This document shows, in pieces, positions 13,901 through 30,655 of a DNA stretch of 64,000 nt. The notes under the pieces were generated by a model. That model was given only the letters and a program-made list of their open reading frames with translations, had not been told where the DNA came from and searched no databases. The stretch's first letter is position 1. Every line of letters begins with the position of its first letter. A program made the translations under genes and the position numbers. The stretch is from Straminergon stramineum. Lineage: Eukaryota; Streptophyta; Bryopsida; Hypnales; Calliergonaceae. The stretch covers positions 34,477,001 to 34,541,000 of the forward strand of contig OY987265.1 of the NCBI GenBank assembly GCA_963920665.1, read 5' to 3'.

Positions 13901-16900
13901 TCTATATATTTCTCAAAGCTTGAATGACCCAAGGATGCGTACGGACTATCGGCAACGTCTGCTGGTACTTTGCTCGGATGTTGGTTTGGCTACTGAGGCA
14001 AAAGAGGGCAGGTATGAATATTTCCTAGAATGAAATTTATTTACCCATGTTTTCGAGTTCTGGGAAGTTTACAGAAAACGACGTAGTAACAAAATCGTCC
14101 ACTGCATCATTTAAGCAGTTTTAACGATGCCAAATTGTTCATAATGTTACAAACTAGCTCAGTGAACCATTCATGGGTTTTTTTTGTGCCCTGTAGGACT
14201 GGTGTTCAACTCCTTGGATCACTTCTTCCAGCTGTAGCTGAAATATGCTCCGACTTAGACCCGACTGAAGAGATGGAACCTCAATTACTGAAGTTGTTGC
14301 GCAATCTTTGGTTTTACATTGCCTTATTTGGTTTGGCTCCACCTATTCAGAAGGTTCCCCTGTCCTCGAAGTCAGCGTCGTTAAGCAGGAGTCAAGTAAC
14401 TTTGAGCAGAAATCAGCAGACTATAAATGGGATATACGCCATTAATGGCCCTTATCTGTTAAGCCCTGATTGGTCTGCAGCGATATATCGTCTCACTTTA
14501 GTGACTCCACCACTGGTAAGTTATTTCTAAAGTTTGATTGTAAGAAAATTTTCTTTTTATAATTTTTATGTATTAGAAAAAAAATATGCTTAATTTCAAT
14601 GTGATCGTTGTCCATATGAATGCTACTTTTGAAAATATAAAAATGAAAACTGCATTTTTTCTAGCAATAGCTTAATTATATCAGTGGAAGACAATTACTG
14701 CAGTTGCTGAACGTATGGCTCAGTTGCGATCAGATGTTGAGTGCTTTTTTCATCAATTCCTACTTGTTACAATGGGCTGATTTACGACTTGAGATGGTAA
14801 TAGGTTGTGAATCCAATGAAGTGGCTGGAAGATGAGCAGGAGCTGAGCGCACTGCATAATCCAGACAGTCGCCGGGGAGGAAATAATGAAAAGGCACCTG
14901 TAACCCAGCGTTCCATGCTCTCTGTGGCGTTAGGTGGTCAAGTTGATGTAACTTCCATGTCCACGATATCCGGTAAAGATAATCTCAAAAGCTTAGAGTT
15001 CATGTGAATGATTACGTGTGTTTTCCGGCATTTGAACAGTCACTTTTATTTGTTTTGCATCTTGAAGAATGATGAGTTTCTAATCAGTGTAATGATCATT
15101 GGTCTCACTTAGGTGTGAAGGCAACTTACCTCCTAGCAGTTGTCTTCCTTGAGACGCTACGTATGAGTGGTCAAGGAGGAATACTGAATGACAAAGAATC
15201 AAATGGGAATCGCAGAAGTGCATTGACCTGCCTATTCAAATATTTGGAGGCCCCAAGCCTAAACACCACGATTGATCAATGTCTAACCACGATTGTTTAT
15301 CGTGCCTTTGGTGCTTCTTTAACATGGCTGGCAAGTATTCAATGGCCTTGTTATAAATCTGCAATCACCTTTGGATAATGAAATAAGTAGACGTGCGTTT
15401 CATTCATCAGAATTCGAATGAGACATAGTACGTTCGCTGGAGAGGAGAGTCACCAATTGGTTCTTGGCGTGTTTGTGGCAGGAAGAAGAGCGATTCTTTA
15501 GTGGAGATGAGGTAGAGGTAAAGCAGGGGATTTTAACTGCCCATGCGTGCTTCTTAATTCAGCATGCAAATCACCGTGAGGAGCCAGTTCGTGAAATGGC
15601 AGACAGCTTGCTGAGTCAGTTGAAAAACAAATTTCCCCCAGTATGTCACAAACAAGCGACTTCTTTCTCAATTGATCGTTGATTATGCCTCCTGATTAGC
15701 TTAGTCACTATTTCGTGGCATTTCAGTTTCTAATATTTTTCTTGCTTTGGGGAACATCGAGCAAGATACTTTGAGACATCCTAATCTCTGTTTAATCTTG
15801 ATATATGGATGTTTATCATTCTTTCGGGAGGAAGTCCAGTAGTCTCGAGAGGAGCTTTTCCAAGTAACCCGCTTCTAGTGGAACTCATGCGGCTGGAAGT
15901 CATTTATACTCATTTTTAGTTTAAAGTCTTACTGGCAATTTGGCTCCACATGGGTTGCAGGTTTTATGGAACAAACAATGTTTGGAAGCGATGTTGCGCT
16001 TATTGTCCGAGCAACCTCCACTTCTGTCTGGTATGGATGCCGCAGCAATCAAAGATATTCGTGCGCTTACATATCAACGAGTACAAGAGTGGATCACCTA
16101 TGCCCTCTTATATGCGCCATCCACAACACAAGGCCTGATACAGGTACACCCTAACCAGGACCCTAACATACATGGTTATCAGTACACTGTATATGGAAGT
16201 TGCTGCCTCAATTACATCCTTGGCCTCACGAGTGCAGATCGAGTATCAGACGTAACTTATGTTGAAGAGCCCTTCTTTCAGAGACAGAGCTGGTTGTGTT
16301 CAAAATAAAATAGGTGTTTTTAACGAACTTATCCACTTTAGACTAATAAGCTTTGACAGTGATTTGTGGACATAATGGGTGCGTAGGAATATTTTCGGCA
16401 GGTGACTGCATCCCAGAATGTGGTTCACTCAAGCGATATTATTTCCTTACTATCAAATATTCGACTTGATCCAAGTGCCTCAATCATGGGTGCCGTTCCT
16501 GCAGTTCCTGCTGCAGCTGCAGCTGCCGCTGGCGGTGATATGAGCCGCATGGATGTTTTATCTGTTGGAATCACAAGTGCAAATGTGAAATCAAAATATG
16601 TTGGAGAGATTGCTGGAATGAAAAGGATGCTTGGCGTCAGCATGAGCGGCTTAACCCTTGGTGAGATGCAAAGGACGTTAAAAATCGGCAATGGGGAAAA
16701 TGAAGAGTCTCTACATGTGGAGCTTATTGAGCGGTTTATTCAGCAGCTTCAGCAATTTGTAACAGATGCAAAGCTTGGACTATCCGTTGATAGAGAAAGA
16801 TATCGCGAAGCTTGCTTGCAGGCTGCTGCTCTCCTACTGTCTAATACTGTAAGAATCTAAGCCATAAATTACTGCTCATTTGTATAGGATCTCTTAATCA

Positions 16901-19900
16901 AGCGAGTAGTATTGTTGTTTATTGTCATCATATGCAGGTCCTGAAAAACTATGTCCCAAATGTAATCATCGTGAATATTTATTTATAGCTTAATAGGCTC
17001 TTCATGGCGTCCATGATACTTTAAATCGATTCATTGCGTATTTTGTTCAAGGTCGAGCACTTTCACCTCCACTTTCGGCTTCTGGTGTCTTTCTGAATTT
17101 TTACATCCTTGTCTAGCAGAGCTCAACCAATGAAATGACTTCAAAAGCCACTTTTCAGCTATTGCGGTTGCTGTGTTGGAGTCCAGCGCATATATTCACC
17201 ACAGAAGTGATGGAAACAGGTGTATTTGCATGGACGTGGCTTTTTGCAGCTGCCCCTCACTTTAGTTCCTTGGTGCTAGCAGAGCTCGTGGATGCATGGT
17301 TATGGACGGTGGAAAGCAGGCGGGGTCTGTTTGCTGCAGGAGTTTCCAGTTCTGGACCTGCAATGCAACTTCGACCCCAACTTTCTCCTGGACAGCCTGG
17401 ACCTTCTCCTGTTCATGACCCTGTGGAATCTATAACTGCTCATCGATTGTGGCTTGGGTTCTTCCTTGACAGACTGGAGGTGAGGGACCTCTCGTGGCTT
17501 TCTCAAAATCATTCGGGCTCTCTACATACATGGATGATATTAAATTAGGATTCCTAGTTTCTAATTTTACAATGTATGCCAACATGCAGGTGATAAAACA
17601 TAGCGGAAGTGATCAGTTACTGATAATTATGCGCTTGCTGGAAGGATCGGTACAAGTACACACTCAGTTTTCATCTCACCCAGGAGCTGTTGGCACTTTC
17701 TTCACTCTCTTGGTTTTGGGGCTCAAGACATGTGAATGTTTGGTCCAAAGTGGATCTCGCAATGGAAGTATTGGTGTTCAGTTACTGCAGGACCGCATTT
17801 ATAGGTGAGTTCATTTGTTTATTTATTCAGACGCTGCTAAACTGTACATTTTTGTTTTTAGTATAGCTAGGATAGGTTGAGTTTTTATATAATGAACCTC
17901 ATTGCTCCATTTGACTTCGTGACCAGAGAATCAACTCTCGAATTTGTGAGTCAGTGTGGCCGATGGTCTTGCTGTTGGCATCCATAATTGGTCTGAATAT
18001 TGGGGCTACCATCCTGCTTTCTCGTACAACAAATATAGATACCATGTAGTGAAGGACCATGTGCTGTTTGTTTGGATTGCAGAGCTGCATTCGAGTGGTT
18101 TGCAGTGGAGCCAACTTGGCACGAGTCAAAACTAGAAGGAATTGCTGCAGCTGAAGCTCAGGCTGTAACTGCATTTATTCATCAGCTAGTCCTTGATCAA
18201 CCTGAAATTAAAAGTCATTCGGAGTTAACGCGTCGTTCACCTTCTCGTTCAGCACGTCTCACCTCTTCATTATCTTTGCGGCATGTTTCTTCGCCATCTG
18301 TTCGTCCCTCACCAAATTCTGTTTCGCAAGTGAGCAAGCTTCGGCAACTTTAGTGAATAACCCTCTTGTAACTTTCATTGCATCTTCTTTCTTCAATGTT
18401 CCGTCCGCACCATAATTCAAGTCGTACAAGGTGGAAGCTTAATGATACATTCTTGTTAGATGGCAATTCTTCAGGTTGTAGATGAAATAGCTGATGGCGA
18501 AGTCTGTTATGTTCCAGCAATTTGAGCTAAAATATGAACCGTATCTTGAAAACAGTTAACGTGACTGCTTAGTGTTTCCTTCATCTTTTTCCACTCAGAT
18601 GGAGACAGAGCACCCAGTTTGGGGCAAGGTAGACAAGGATTTAAAAGCAAGTCAGAAACAGTTATTGTGCATACTATGCCAGCATGAAGCAGACCGTCTT
18701 GACACTTGGGCTCATCCACTGAAGTAAGTACAACTTGACATTTATGCATCTTCGAATTTGGGGGTTGGACTAATTCAACCTCTTATAATTTGCAGTAGTC
18801 AGTGTCAAAAGTGTGTGTACACTGGATGATGCAGTTTTGTGTCCTAAGAGCTTTCTATCATCCGGTGTATGCAGCAATCTCCTTACATTGCCTCCTTCGA
18901 CGTATAATCTGAGTCCAGCATTACGCAGATTCTGAGTTCAGTCCTCTATGAACGTTGCGATTGGTACTGGATATTTAAAATACTGAACTTAAGAGCACCG
19001 AATTTACTTGTCAGGTACTCACGCGCAAGTGTGTTCTTTTGTTCACTCCTTGCAGAGTTAACACCGTACCTCGCCTACAGAGGATGGCGTCAGAGCGTTT
19101 GGGAAGTTATGCGAAGACAGCTTGGTCTGTCGATCCCCGGATTGCCCTCTCTTTGGTTGCTAGGTTTCCAGGCTCTGCTTTATTGAAAGCGGAGGTTGGC
19201 ATCTTGGTGCAGGTGCCCATCTCTTTTCTTTCTAAACATGTACTTGGATGTGCTCCGGGATCTGTGCTTCAACATGTTATTAGTTTGATTGTAACATGTA
19301 AAGAGCGCAACCTATGCAGCTTATCAGGCTGTTCACCGCTACTTCATGTTTGCAGGCCAATCTAAAAGACCTGACCCACATTCCAGAAGCCTTACCGTAT
19401 TTTGTAACTCCGAAAGCTGTTGAGGAGGATTCGCGTGTTTTGCGATGGTTACCCCACTGGGCTCCCTGTTCAATCACCAGTGCTCTGGCTTTCTTGACAC
19501 CGGCCTACAAGGGCCACCATCGAGTGATGGCATATGTGCTCCGTGTCATGGAGTTTTATCCCCCGGAGAGAGTCACTTTCTTCATGCCCCAGCTTGTGCA
19601 GGCTCTTCGCTATGATCAAGGAGTGAGTGACCAATCATTGTATCTTTGAAACACTCAATTGGTTGCTTTCCGATGAAGTTTTATCTTAATCATTTACGTT
19701 CGCTGGATTTGGACTAATTTGAATACCGTAACGAATTTGGCGGTAATATGGAATTCTCTACTATGTGTAAATTGATCATGCAGATCTTGAATATTGAGAT
19801 ATAAATGATTTATTTTCGTGCAAACGTCTTTGTTACAGGGATTGGTGGAAGGATACTTGATGGTGGCAGCAAGGCGGAGCAATTTGTTTGCCCACATATT

Positions 19901-22601
19901 AATTTGGCAACTTCAGGTTAAAAGATGCCGGTCCAGCTGTAGCTTGTTTAATCGCTTAATTATGAATTGTTTGTTATCGTCATGCGCACATTTTCACATG
20001 GTGGTTCAATTGCAGGGAGAGGAACCGCCTTCTTCTGAAGATATTAAAGAAGAGCACGCTGTTGAGGTGTGTACTCACATCAGTCTTGTATTTGATAGCA
20101 ACATATTTCGAACCCGTGGGAGTGACCGCAGCCCTTAACACCTCTCAAGTTACCTTTTTGTTTAGTATCATTGTTACCTGGTCTTCATTTTTGTCCATCT
20201 TTTTTTTCATCATTGCAAATTCGTTTCTTAGACCACCGGAAGTGGCTTGCCAGGAAAGTGCTTTGTACGAGATTGTGCCGAAGATAAAGCAGCGTATCAT
20301 TCGCAGTTTCACCCCAGAAGCTCATGACATCTTTCTTCGAGAGTTTCGATTTTTTGATAAGGTTACCTCTATCTCCGGAGTTCTCTACCCTTTACCTAAG
20401 GAGGAGCGACGAGCCGGTATACGCAGGTAATCCTCCGACAAAAAATAAGAACTCTGGAGAGTCTGTATCCTCCATTGGGTCTGTAATAGAACATAGCAGA
20501 TTCTTGTTTAGCTTGTCAAATGACTTCTTTTGACTGCATTCTTGAGTAGCCCAAGGACAGTGTTGAGAATACCACTGATTATTTATGATGAATCAAATGC
20601 ATTCAAAGTTGAAGCGTGTATGGTTTGGGGTTGATCGATACTAATATCTACGACCATTGAGTCTGATGTGATCAGAGAATTGGAGAAAATTGAGGTGGAA
20701 GGGGATAATCTGTATTTGCCAACAGCACCAAATAAATTGGTCAGGAGCATCAAAATGGATAGTGGAATTCCTCTGCAGTCTGCTGCGAAGGTGCCAATTA
20801 TGATCACCTTCAATGTGGTGGATAAAGATGGGGATCCTGATGATTTCAAACCACAAGCCTGCATTTTTAAGGTAATTTTGCAGCATGTAAAGTACACCTC
20901 GATTAAATTTGAATGCTTTTTGGAAGTTGAGGTGGGGAACTTCTGCTGATTGTGAAACTACATTGCAGCTAGATTGCCTGCAGCTTCTAATATATTTCAA
21001 CTGGAGTGATATGTAGTTGGTTGAACATTTCACTAAGATTAAATTGTTGCAGGTGGGAGATGATTGTCGACAAGATGTCTTAGCCCTGCAGGTGATCGCA
21101 CTTTTGAGAGATATATGGAAAGCAATAGGCATCAATCTCTATGTATTTCCTTATGGAGTGTTGCCCACGGGTTATGGAAGGGGCATTATTGAGGTTTACT
21201 CTCGCTGAACATTCCCCAGCTGTCATATTCTAGGTTCCTGTGTAGGGTAATGAGTCACGGAAAGGGCCTGCACGCAATTTTAGAATGTAATCATCTTGTT
21301 ATCATGTTGAAGATTAAATATTTTATAGGATTGTTAATTCTGTCTCTCCTTTAGATTGGGCATTTAGTGTTCCACTTCTCAGCAATCGTTCAATGCGATG
21401 GTACTCAGATTAGGAATGTACATTGCTTGTAGTCGGTTTTAAGGTTTTTAAGCTTAATGCTTTTGAATCAGAATTTTTTTCGGAACTCGTCGCAGGTCGT
21501 ACCAAATACGCGGAGTAGAAGTCAAATGGGGGAGGTTACTGACGGAGGTTTACTTGAGATTTTCCAACTAGATTATGGTCCTGTGGGGTCTGCCCGCTTC
21601 GAAGAAGCTCGGAACAAATTTGTTGTGAGTAGCGCTGGCTATGCTGTTGCAAGTCTTCTACTCCAACCAAAGGATCGACACAATGGGAATCTTTTATTTG
21701 ACAAGTATGACACTTGCCTTTACATCTTGAGTTTTGGTGTCGGTTACGTCTGAAAATTGGTTTCTTTAATTGTGTTCCAGCCGTGTAAGATTACTGAACT
21801 GTGAATAGCTTCTCTTGACATGAATGTTTGACATGAACAGCGAGGGAAGGTTGGTGCACATCGACTTCGGTTTCATCCTAGAAACGTCCCCAGGAGGTAA
21901 TATGCGGTTTGAGAATGCAGACTTCAAATTGAGCCACGAGATGACTCAACTTCTGGATCCATCTGGTTCGATGAAAAGTGAGACTTGGAACTACTTTGTC
22001 AGGTAATCCTTTCACGATTGTCGTTGGCCCTAATTTCTACTTCTGGATATCCTAATGACATGATTTTGGGTACTTTACGAGTACGGGGGAGGATAATCGT
22101 TGTCGTCCTCATATCCTTGACTGCCATTAGGACCGAATCTAGGGTGGATGATACGACTTGTTTAATCTAATTCATGATTTCGTAATTGACCTCCTTGTAA
22201 TTCTACTCATTCGAGCATCATAAGAATTCACACACTGGACAGGTCGCCCTTCAACTGCTTGGAGAAATTGAGCAGCTATAAACTTCACATAGTCCTCATA
22301 TGTGATTGGTCTCGGATCTAATAAGCAAACCTTGGATGGCAGCTTGTGTGTGAAGGGTTACCTGGCGGCAAGGCTCCATATGGGGGGTATTTTGACCACT
22401 GTTCAATTGATGATTGATAGTGGTCTTCCGTGTTTTAGTAGAGGAGATCCCATCGGCAATCTTCGCAAACGACTTCATCCTGAAATGAGTGAACGCGAAG
22501 CAGCGACTTTCATGATCAAAACTTGTGCTGATGCCTATAATAAGTGGAGCACCGCTGGGTATGATTTGATTCAGTACCTGCAGCAGGGCATTGAGAGATA
22601 G
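10912..22601 (+). CDS. PI4KA1: Phosphatidylinositol 4-kinase alpha (type III), complete, 26 exons
   Basis: Phosphorylates phosphatidylinositol at D-4 to give PI4P, mainly at the plasma membrane, in a complex with scaffold subunits. Exons: 10912-11970, 12255-12620, 12810-12956, 13077-13265, 13389-13544, 13884-14011, 14197-14515, 14804-14972, 15113-15334, 15429-15640, 15961-16143, 16387-16848, 17120-17479, 17590-17804, 18083-18329, 18599-18723, 19056-19212, 19356-19622, 19839-19916, 20016-20066, 20254-20426, 20676-20871, 21053-21193, 21496-21704, 21841-22002, 22343-22601. All introns are GT-AG and phases join, giving 2083 aa against about 2030 for the Arabidopsis enzyme. The long N-terminal solenoid is helical. 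The kinase domain is at the C-terminus: ATP-site lysine in [13 protein letters not shown] (K about 1827), catalytic DRHNGN (about 1934-1939) and HIDFGF (D about 1952), ending [13 protein letters not shown]. An Ala/Pro-rich loop is encoded in exon 12. No break seen. Confidence 0.96.
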
Positions 22602-23312
22602 AAATATATACTGGCATATCCACCATAAACTTAGTTTAGAATTAGAGCATTCTTTTCACTTCAATTTATACTTGGTGGATATCATATTGACATGATATTA
22701 GAGAATTTTTACATGATAAAGGAAGGCTAATGATCTACTGTATTCATGTCCTTCCGTGTAACATAAAATTTGGAGTTGAGAAAGAGCAATCGAGTTGGTT
22801 GCAATTCTGTCGCTGGCAGCGTGTGTAACTTAGTATTGTATCGTTGGCAACGTCAGTAGTCTTGATTTTTGCTGCAGAAGCAGTTCGGGAATCATTATTC
22901 TCCAGGAATTGCCGATCCCAGATGGAATTGCTTCAGATGTTGGGTCTGAAGTAGGCAGACCCAACATCGCCTCCAGGACTTAAAATAGCTATATATGAGT
23001 TGGAAACTACTCCCTCAATCCCATATTACTAGTTCAATTTGTGTTTTTTCATTTGTAAATAATTACTTGTCCCCTGTAGCAATGTACCTTAGACCTAATT
23101 ATAGGATTGAAGATGATTTCTTTTGTTATTGACATTAGCTAATGCAATGAAGCACAAGAAGCCCAGTTTATTATCCAGTTTACAGATCGAAAAAGTTATA
23201 AAAATTGAATTTTTTATAGCAATTTGAAGTTGATTGGGTCAACAATCTAAAGAATTGAACTAATCATTCTATCTAATGAAGTCCAAGCTTTTCTTGTGCA
23301 TACAATATTTAA
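22602..23312. other. 3' flank of PI4K alpha
   Basis: AT-rich 3' untranslated and intergenic sequence. It includes a perfect 12-bp stem with a 7-nt loop at 22937-22967 (arms 'atgttgggtctg' and 'cagacccaacat'). No other gene is visible. Confidence 0.5.
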
Positions 23313-23525
23313 CCCTTAAAGGATGGACTGATGACTGGAAATCAACCCTTTTGGAACTGTGCGACAACATCTACATTAAAAAAATACTCATTGGAGGTCA
23401 AAGTACTGTAGAAGATCTCCCCTTTCCGCACAAAATTCAAAGGATGAATAGTTGCAGTTTTGTCCTTCATAGAGAGATTCTTTGTCATTCATCAGACACA
23501 AAACGTCCATGTCAACGTTTAAGTG
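23313..23525 (-). mobile_element. ~220-bp TTAA-flanked MITE-like element (copy 2)
   Basis: Begins CCCTTAAAGGATGGACTG right after TTAA (23309-23312) and ends near 'aacgtttaagtg' before TCAA (23526-23529). The whole length is collinear with the reverse complement of 28059-28280 and 53009-53242. No coding capacity. Confidence 0.75.
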
Positions 23526-24206
23526 TCAAGCACATAGTGAGGGCAACTTAGTTATATCAGAAGTCCTTCTCTACAAAGCAGATGCTTGTTATTTGTGGTT
23601 ATTTATATGTATAGCAACTCCCTCCTTTTTTTATCTTTCCTTGATTGCAAGTTATAGTCACTATCACTTGTTATGCACTTGAGGACACATCGCATATTCG
23701 CTATAAAATCATTTGATCGTAACATACATTAAAAAACAGTTGCTATGAGACTTACACTTTCATCACTACAAAAAAGAAAGGTCTTGTACTGTGGGACGGA
23801 GGGAGAATATTGCGCAACTGCTTTTGCCTTCCAAAGACAAACTTTATTTCCTGTGCAAGTCCTTTCAAATGATTGAAATAATGCCCACCCATACTACTAG
23901 AAAAAACTAGTGACAGGCTACCAATTCTTCGCCGAGTCAATAATTTTCACGTTACCCAAGAATAAACGCACAATAGATTGATGCAGAAATGAGTGAAGAA
24001 TAAATTCTTTCCCACAAATGTCTTGGAACAGTTGGAAGCACCACATTTATCATCTCTGTACCACTATACATTAGATACAGTTGAATAGTGTTGAACAACA
24101 CTCTCATTAACTAATGCCACAGAACAACCACTTCGCCAACGTCGCCACTGTCACATTTCCTTGCACCAAGAATGACAGTGAACTTCAACGTGGTGCGGGT
24201 CGTCTT
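23526..24206. other. Intergenic and 3' flank of aspartic protease gene
   Basis: Sits between the MITE-like element and the stop codon of the minus-strand protease gene. The right part is presumably 3' untranslated sequence. No gene recognised. Confidence 0.45.
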
Positions 24207-28058
<3,852 letters not shown>

Positions 28059-28280
28059 CCCTTAAACATCAACACGGACGTTTTGTGTCTCATGGATGAC
28101 AAAGAATCTCTCTATGTAGAATAGAACTGCAGCTATTCATCCTCATAATTTTGTGAGAAAAGTATAGGTCTTCTATAGTAGTATGACTTTCAATGAATAT
28201 TTTTGGATTTTATAAAGTAGATGATGTCACATGGTTCTGAAAGGTAGGATTTCCACGGTCACCAGTCCGTCCTTTAAGGG
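28059..28280 (+). mobile_element. ~220-bp TTAA-flanked MITE-like element (copy 3)
   Basis: Starts CCCTTAAACATC after TTAA (28055-28058) and ends GTCCTTTAAGGG before TAAA (28281-28284). The two ends form imperfect terminal inverted repeats around CCCTTAAA. It is collinear with the copy at 53009-53242 and inverted relative to those at 9612, 23313 and 42125. Confidence 0.8.
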
Positions 28281-28876
28281 TAAATTCCTCTAGGACTACG
28301 AGGACACAATATGTCTTCTTCAAATTTTCTATAGTAAATTTTCAGTAGGTTGAAATAAATTTCAATATTTTGTAAAGTAGGATCTTGTAGAATAAAAAAT
28401 TGACGTACTTAATGCATTTTCCGTTTCTCAAAATTTCAATGTGAGAAGTATTGAAAATTTTATTTTAGAAACATAGTCTAATAGAAAAAGGGAGCAAACA
28501 TATTCTTTTTCCAATGAAAGGAATTGTAGGGATGGAAAAAAAAACATTTTTTTGGGACATTTTTGGTCTTTACTGTGTATAAACAAACTTGATTTGTAGA
28601 ATTTTTTCAAATCTATATTTTTAGCAACTTTGAAAATACCAAGTTCAATCTAGTATAATTATGAACAAAAAATAATGAAAATTATTAAAAACATTTTGAA
28701 GATGTTCCAAATAATATGCTAATTATATCAATTGTTAAATTTTAAAAATTGACACATAAATTTAAAATTTAAAATTTTGTAGGATCCAATTTGGTCAGTT
28801 TTGGCTTTCTACTCTTTGTAACTTATTTGAAAATGTATACAAATTTGTGTGGGTTTTATATTATATATTTTCTTAA
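28281..28876. other. AT-rich intergenic DNA
   Basis: Low-complexity AT-rich sequence between two TTAA-flanked elements. No gene or clear repeat boundary seen. Confidence 0.5.
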
Positions 28877-29802
28877 CCCCTAAAGGACCAAGGTGTGTTT
28901 TTTGGCAACATAACTTTTTTGGGCAGGTACGTGTGACTAGAGATTTCCATGTTTTGGGCCCAAAATTTAATAGAAGGTGTGGACGAGGATTATCTTTCAT
29001 GTGCACTAAATTTCAGGGCATTTGGAAATATGAGTCAAAAGTTATAGCCTAATACGTAGTTTGTTTCTCAACTCGGGCAGTCTGGGCAGATCTGAAAAAA
29101 TCACTTTTTTCAAAAATAAAAATTTGAAATTCGTTTTCTAGATTTATATATACATAGGAAGCTTTGCATCATTCCATTCTGATGAATGAGTCAAAAGTTA
29201 TGAGATCTTTTAGTTTGCGGGCAAGTATGTATACTCTACTCTAAAATAAACTTTGAAGTCCTTTATTTAACTCAATTTTCAATATTTTTTGAAAAAAATT
29301 AAAAAAAATAAGGTGTAGATTGTTTATTACAACATTACAACCATTGGGATTGGGAATTTTCAATTCCATTAATAAATTGTTAACAATTTAGTATTTTGAA
29401 TCATTCTCTACATCTTTCTACTTACTATTTTTTTCCTATATGTTGCACAATTCCAAATGATCTGAAAATTTTCAAGCATGTAGCTAACTTGCATTGAAGA
29501 ATGAATCTAAAGAAGCACCACCATTTTGGACATTTTTCATACTATTGTGACCTTGTGAAGTGCAGCTGCCCGTTTTTTCACAGGGCCGAAAAAAGGATTT
29601 TTAGCACTTCAAATGCTAATATCTTGCAATCTACATGGTGGAATTTTCTGAATTTTTTTCCACATATTCTCAATCTAGTTTAATACAAGATCCTACGGTT
29701 ATATGTGTCCAAAAATGATATTTAAAAAAAAATTGATACTTGTATTAGAAATGGCAGTTTTTGAGGTTTTTTGGTGATAACATAGTCAAGGAACTTTAGG
29801 GG
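28877..29802 (+). mobile_element. ~900-bp TTAA-flanked element, family B copy 1
   Basis: Flanked on both sides by TTAA (28873-28876 and 29803-29806). Ends are CCCCTAAAGGACCAAGG at left and GGAACTTTAGGGG at right, which are inverted repeats at the tips (CCCCTAAAG / CTTTAGGGG). 926 bp, non-coding. It is collinear along its length with 50911-51770, and in its 3' half with 9040-9345 and 35760-36228. Confidence 0.85.
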
Positions 29803-29806
29803 TTAA

Positions 29807-30118
29807 ATAAAAAAAATATTGCATTTGTCTTAGATTCCAATGCATTTTTTTTGAGGTAAAAATCAAAATTTATCTTCTTATAAATTTTCTTCTTCCCAAG
29901 TTGCATTTTTTTACCATAGAGTTGATCATCCAAAATTGTGATAATCTAAAAATCCAATGGTCAATGTTTTCCACAATTAATTCCACACATACTAGACAAA
30001 GTAGTCTTTGCTTTAGTACTATTAAAAATTGTAAGAACATCCATGTGCAAAAAAATTATCAAAGTCAAACAATTCATTGAAAATTTTCATTATCATAGAG
30101 TTGTTGGGCCTTGAGGGG
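29807..30118. repeat. Segment between two TTAA junctions
   Basis: A 312-bp AT-rich segment whose right end, GGGCCTTGAGGGG|TTAA, matches the common terminus. The left edge abuts the TTAA of the preceding element and lacks a matching end, so it may be a truncated element. Confidence 0.4.
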
Positions 30119-30122
30119 TTAA

Positions 30123-30655
30123 CCCCAAAGCGTATATAGTCTCTCGAAAATTAAAGATTTGAGAAAAATCATCATATAGTGCTATTGGAAGAATATTTTG
30201 GAATTGATATACAAGTAAAAGCTATAGACTATGAGTTTTAGATTCTATCCATATGGTTAGATTCACCAATGCTATTGCCAATATTCATTTATAAAATTTG
30301 AAAGGAAAATTTCAAAATTCCTCCTAAATTTGATTACAAGCAAAATATTATCATTTTTTTAGTAAAATTTGTTGGAATGGATTTGACTTGAAGCTCTCTT
30401 GAAATAATGATTTTTGAAATTTTTGGGTTCTTTAAATCTATGACCTCTTTTTTGCAAACCACTTGACATACTTCTACATTTGTAATTTTAGAAAAATATT
30501 TACTCTAGTAACAACAAGTCCAACTATTAGATAGGAAAAAAACTTGATAAAGTTTCTCTACAAATTAGAATGAATTTCATCCAAGAAATAATAAGAAAGA
30601 ACATTAGTTTCAACCTATTTGTCATACAAAAATTGGACATCAAAGGAATAAGGGG
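30123..30655. mobile_element. Candidate 533-bp TTAA-flanked element
   Basis: Begins CCCCAAAGCG directly after TTAA (30119-30122) and ends AAAGGAATAAGGGG before TCAA (30656-30659). It shares its left TTAA with the end of the preceding segment, making the palindrome GGGGTTAACCCC. Non-coding. The interior is not obviously shared with other copies, so this rests on the termini. Confidence 0.5.

Noticed and set aside
15331..15410. GC-AG intron after exon 9 of PI4K alpha
   Set aside because: A GC donor at 15331 with the nearby acceptors breaks the frame. The GT donor at 15335 with the acceptor before 15429 keeps it.
16425..16691. Minus-strand frame with an alanine run inside PI4K alpha exon 12
   Set aside because: Antisense shadow of the Ala/Pro-rich segment of the kinase.
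28877..29802. Tc1/mariner (TA target) origin for the TTAA elements
   Set aside because: Not excluded outright, but the base before TAA is T at every left boundary examined, which a TA target would not require.
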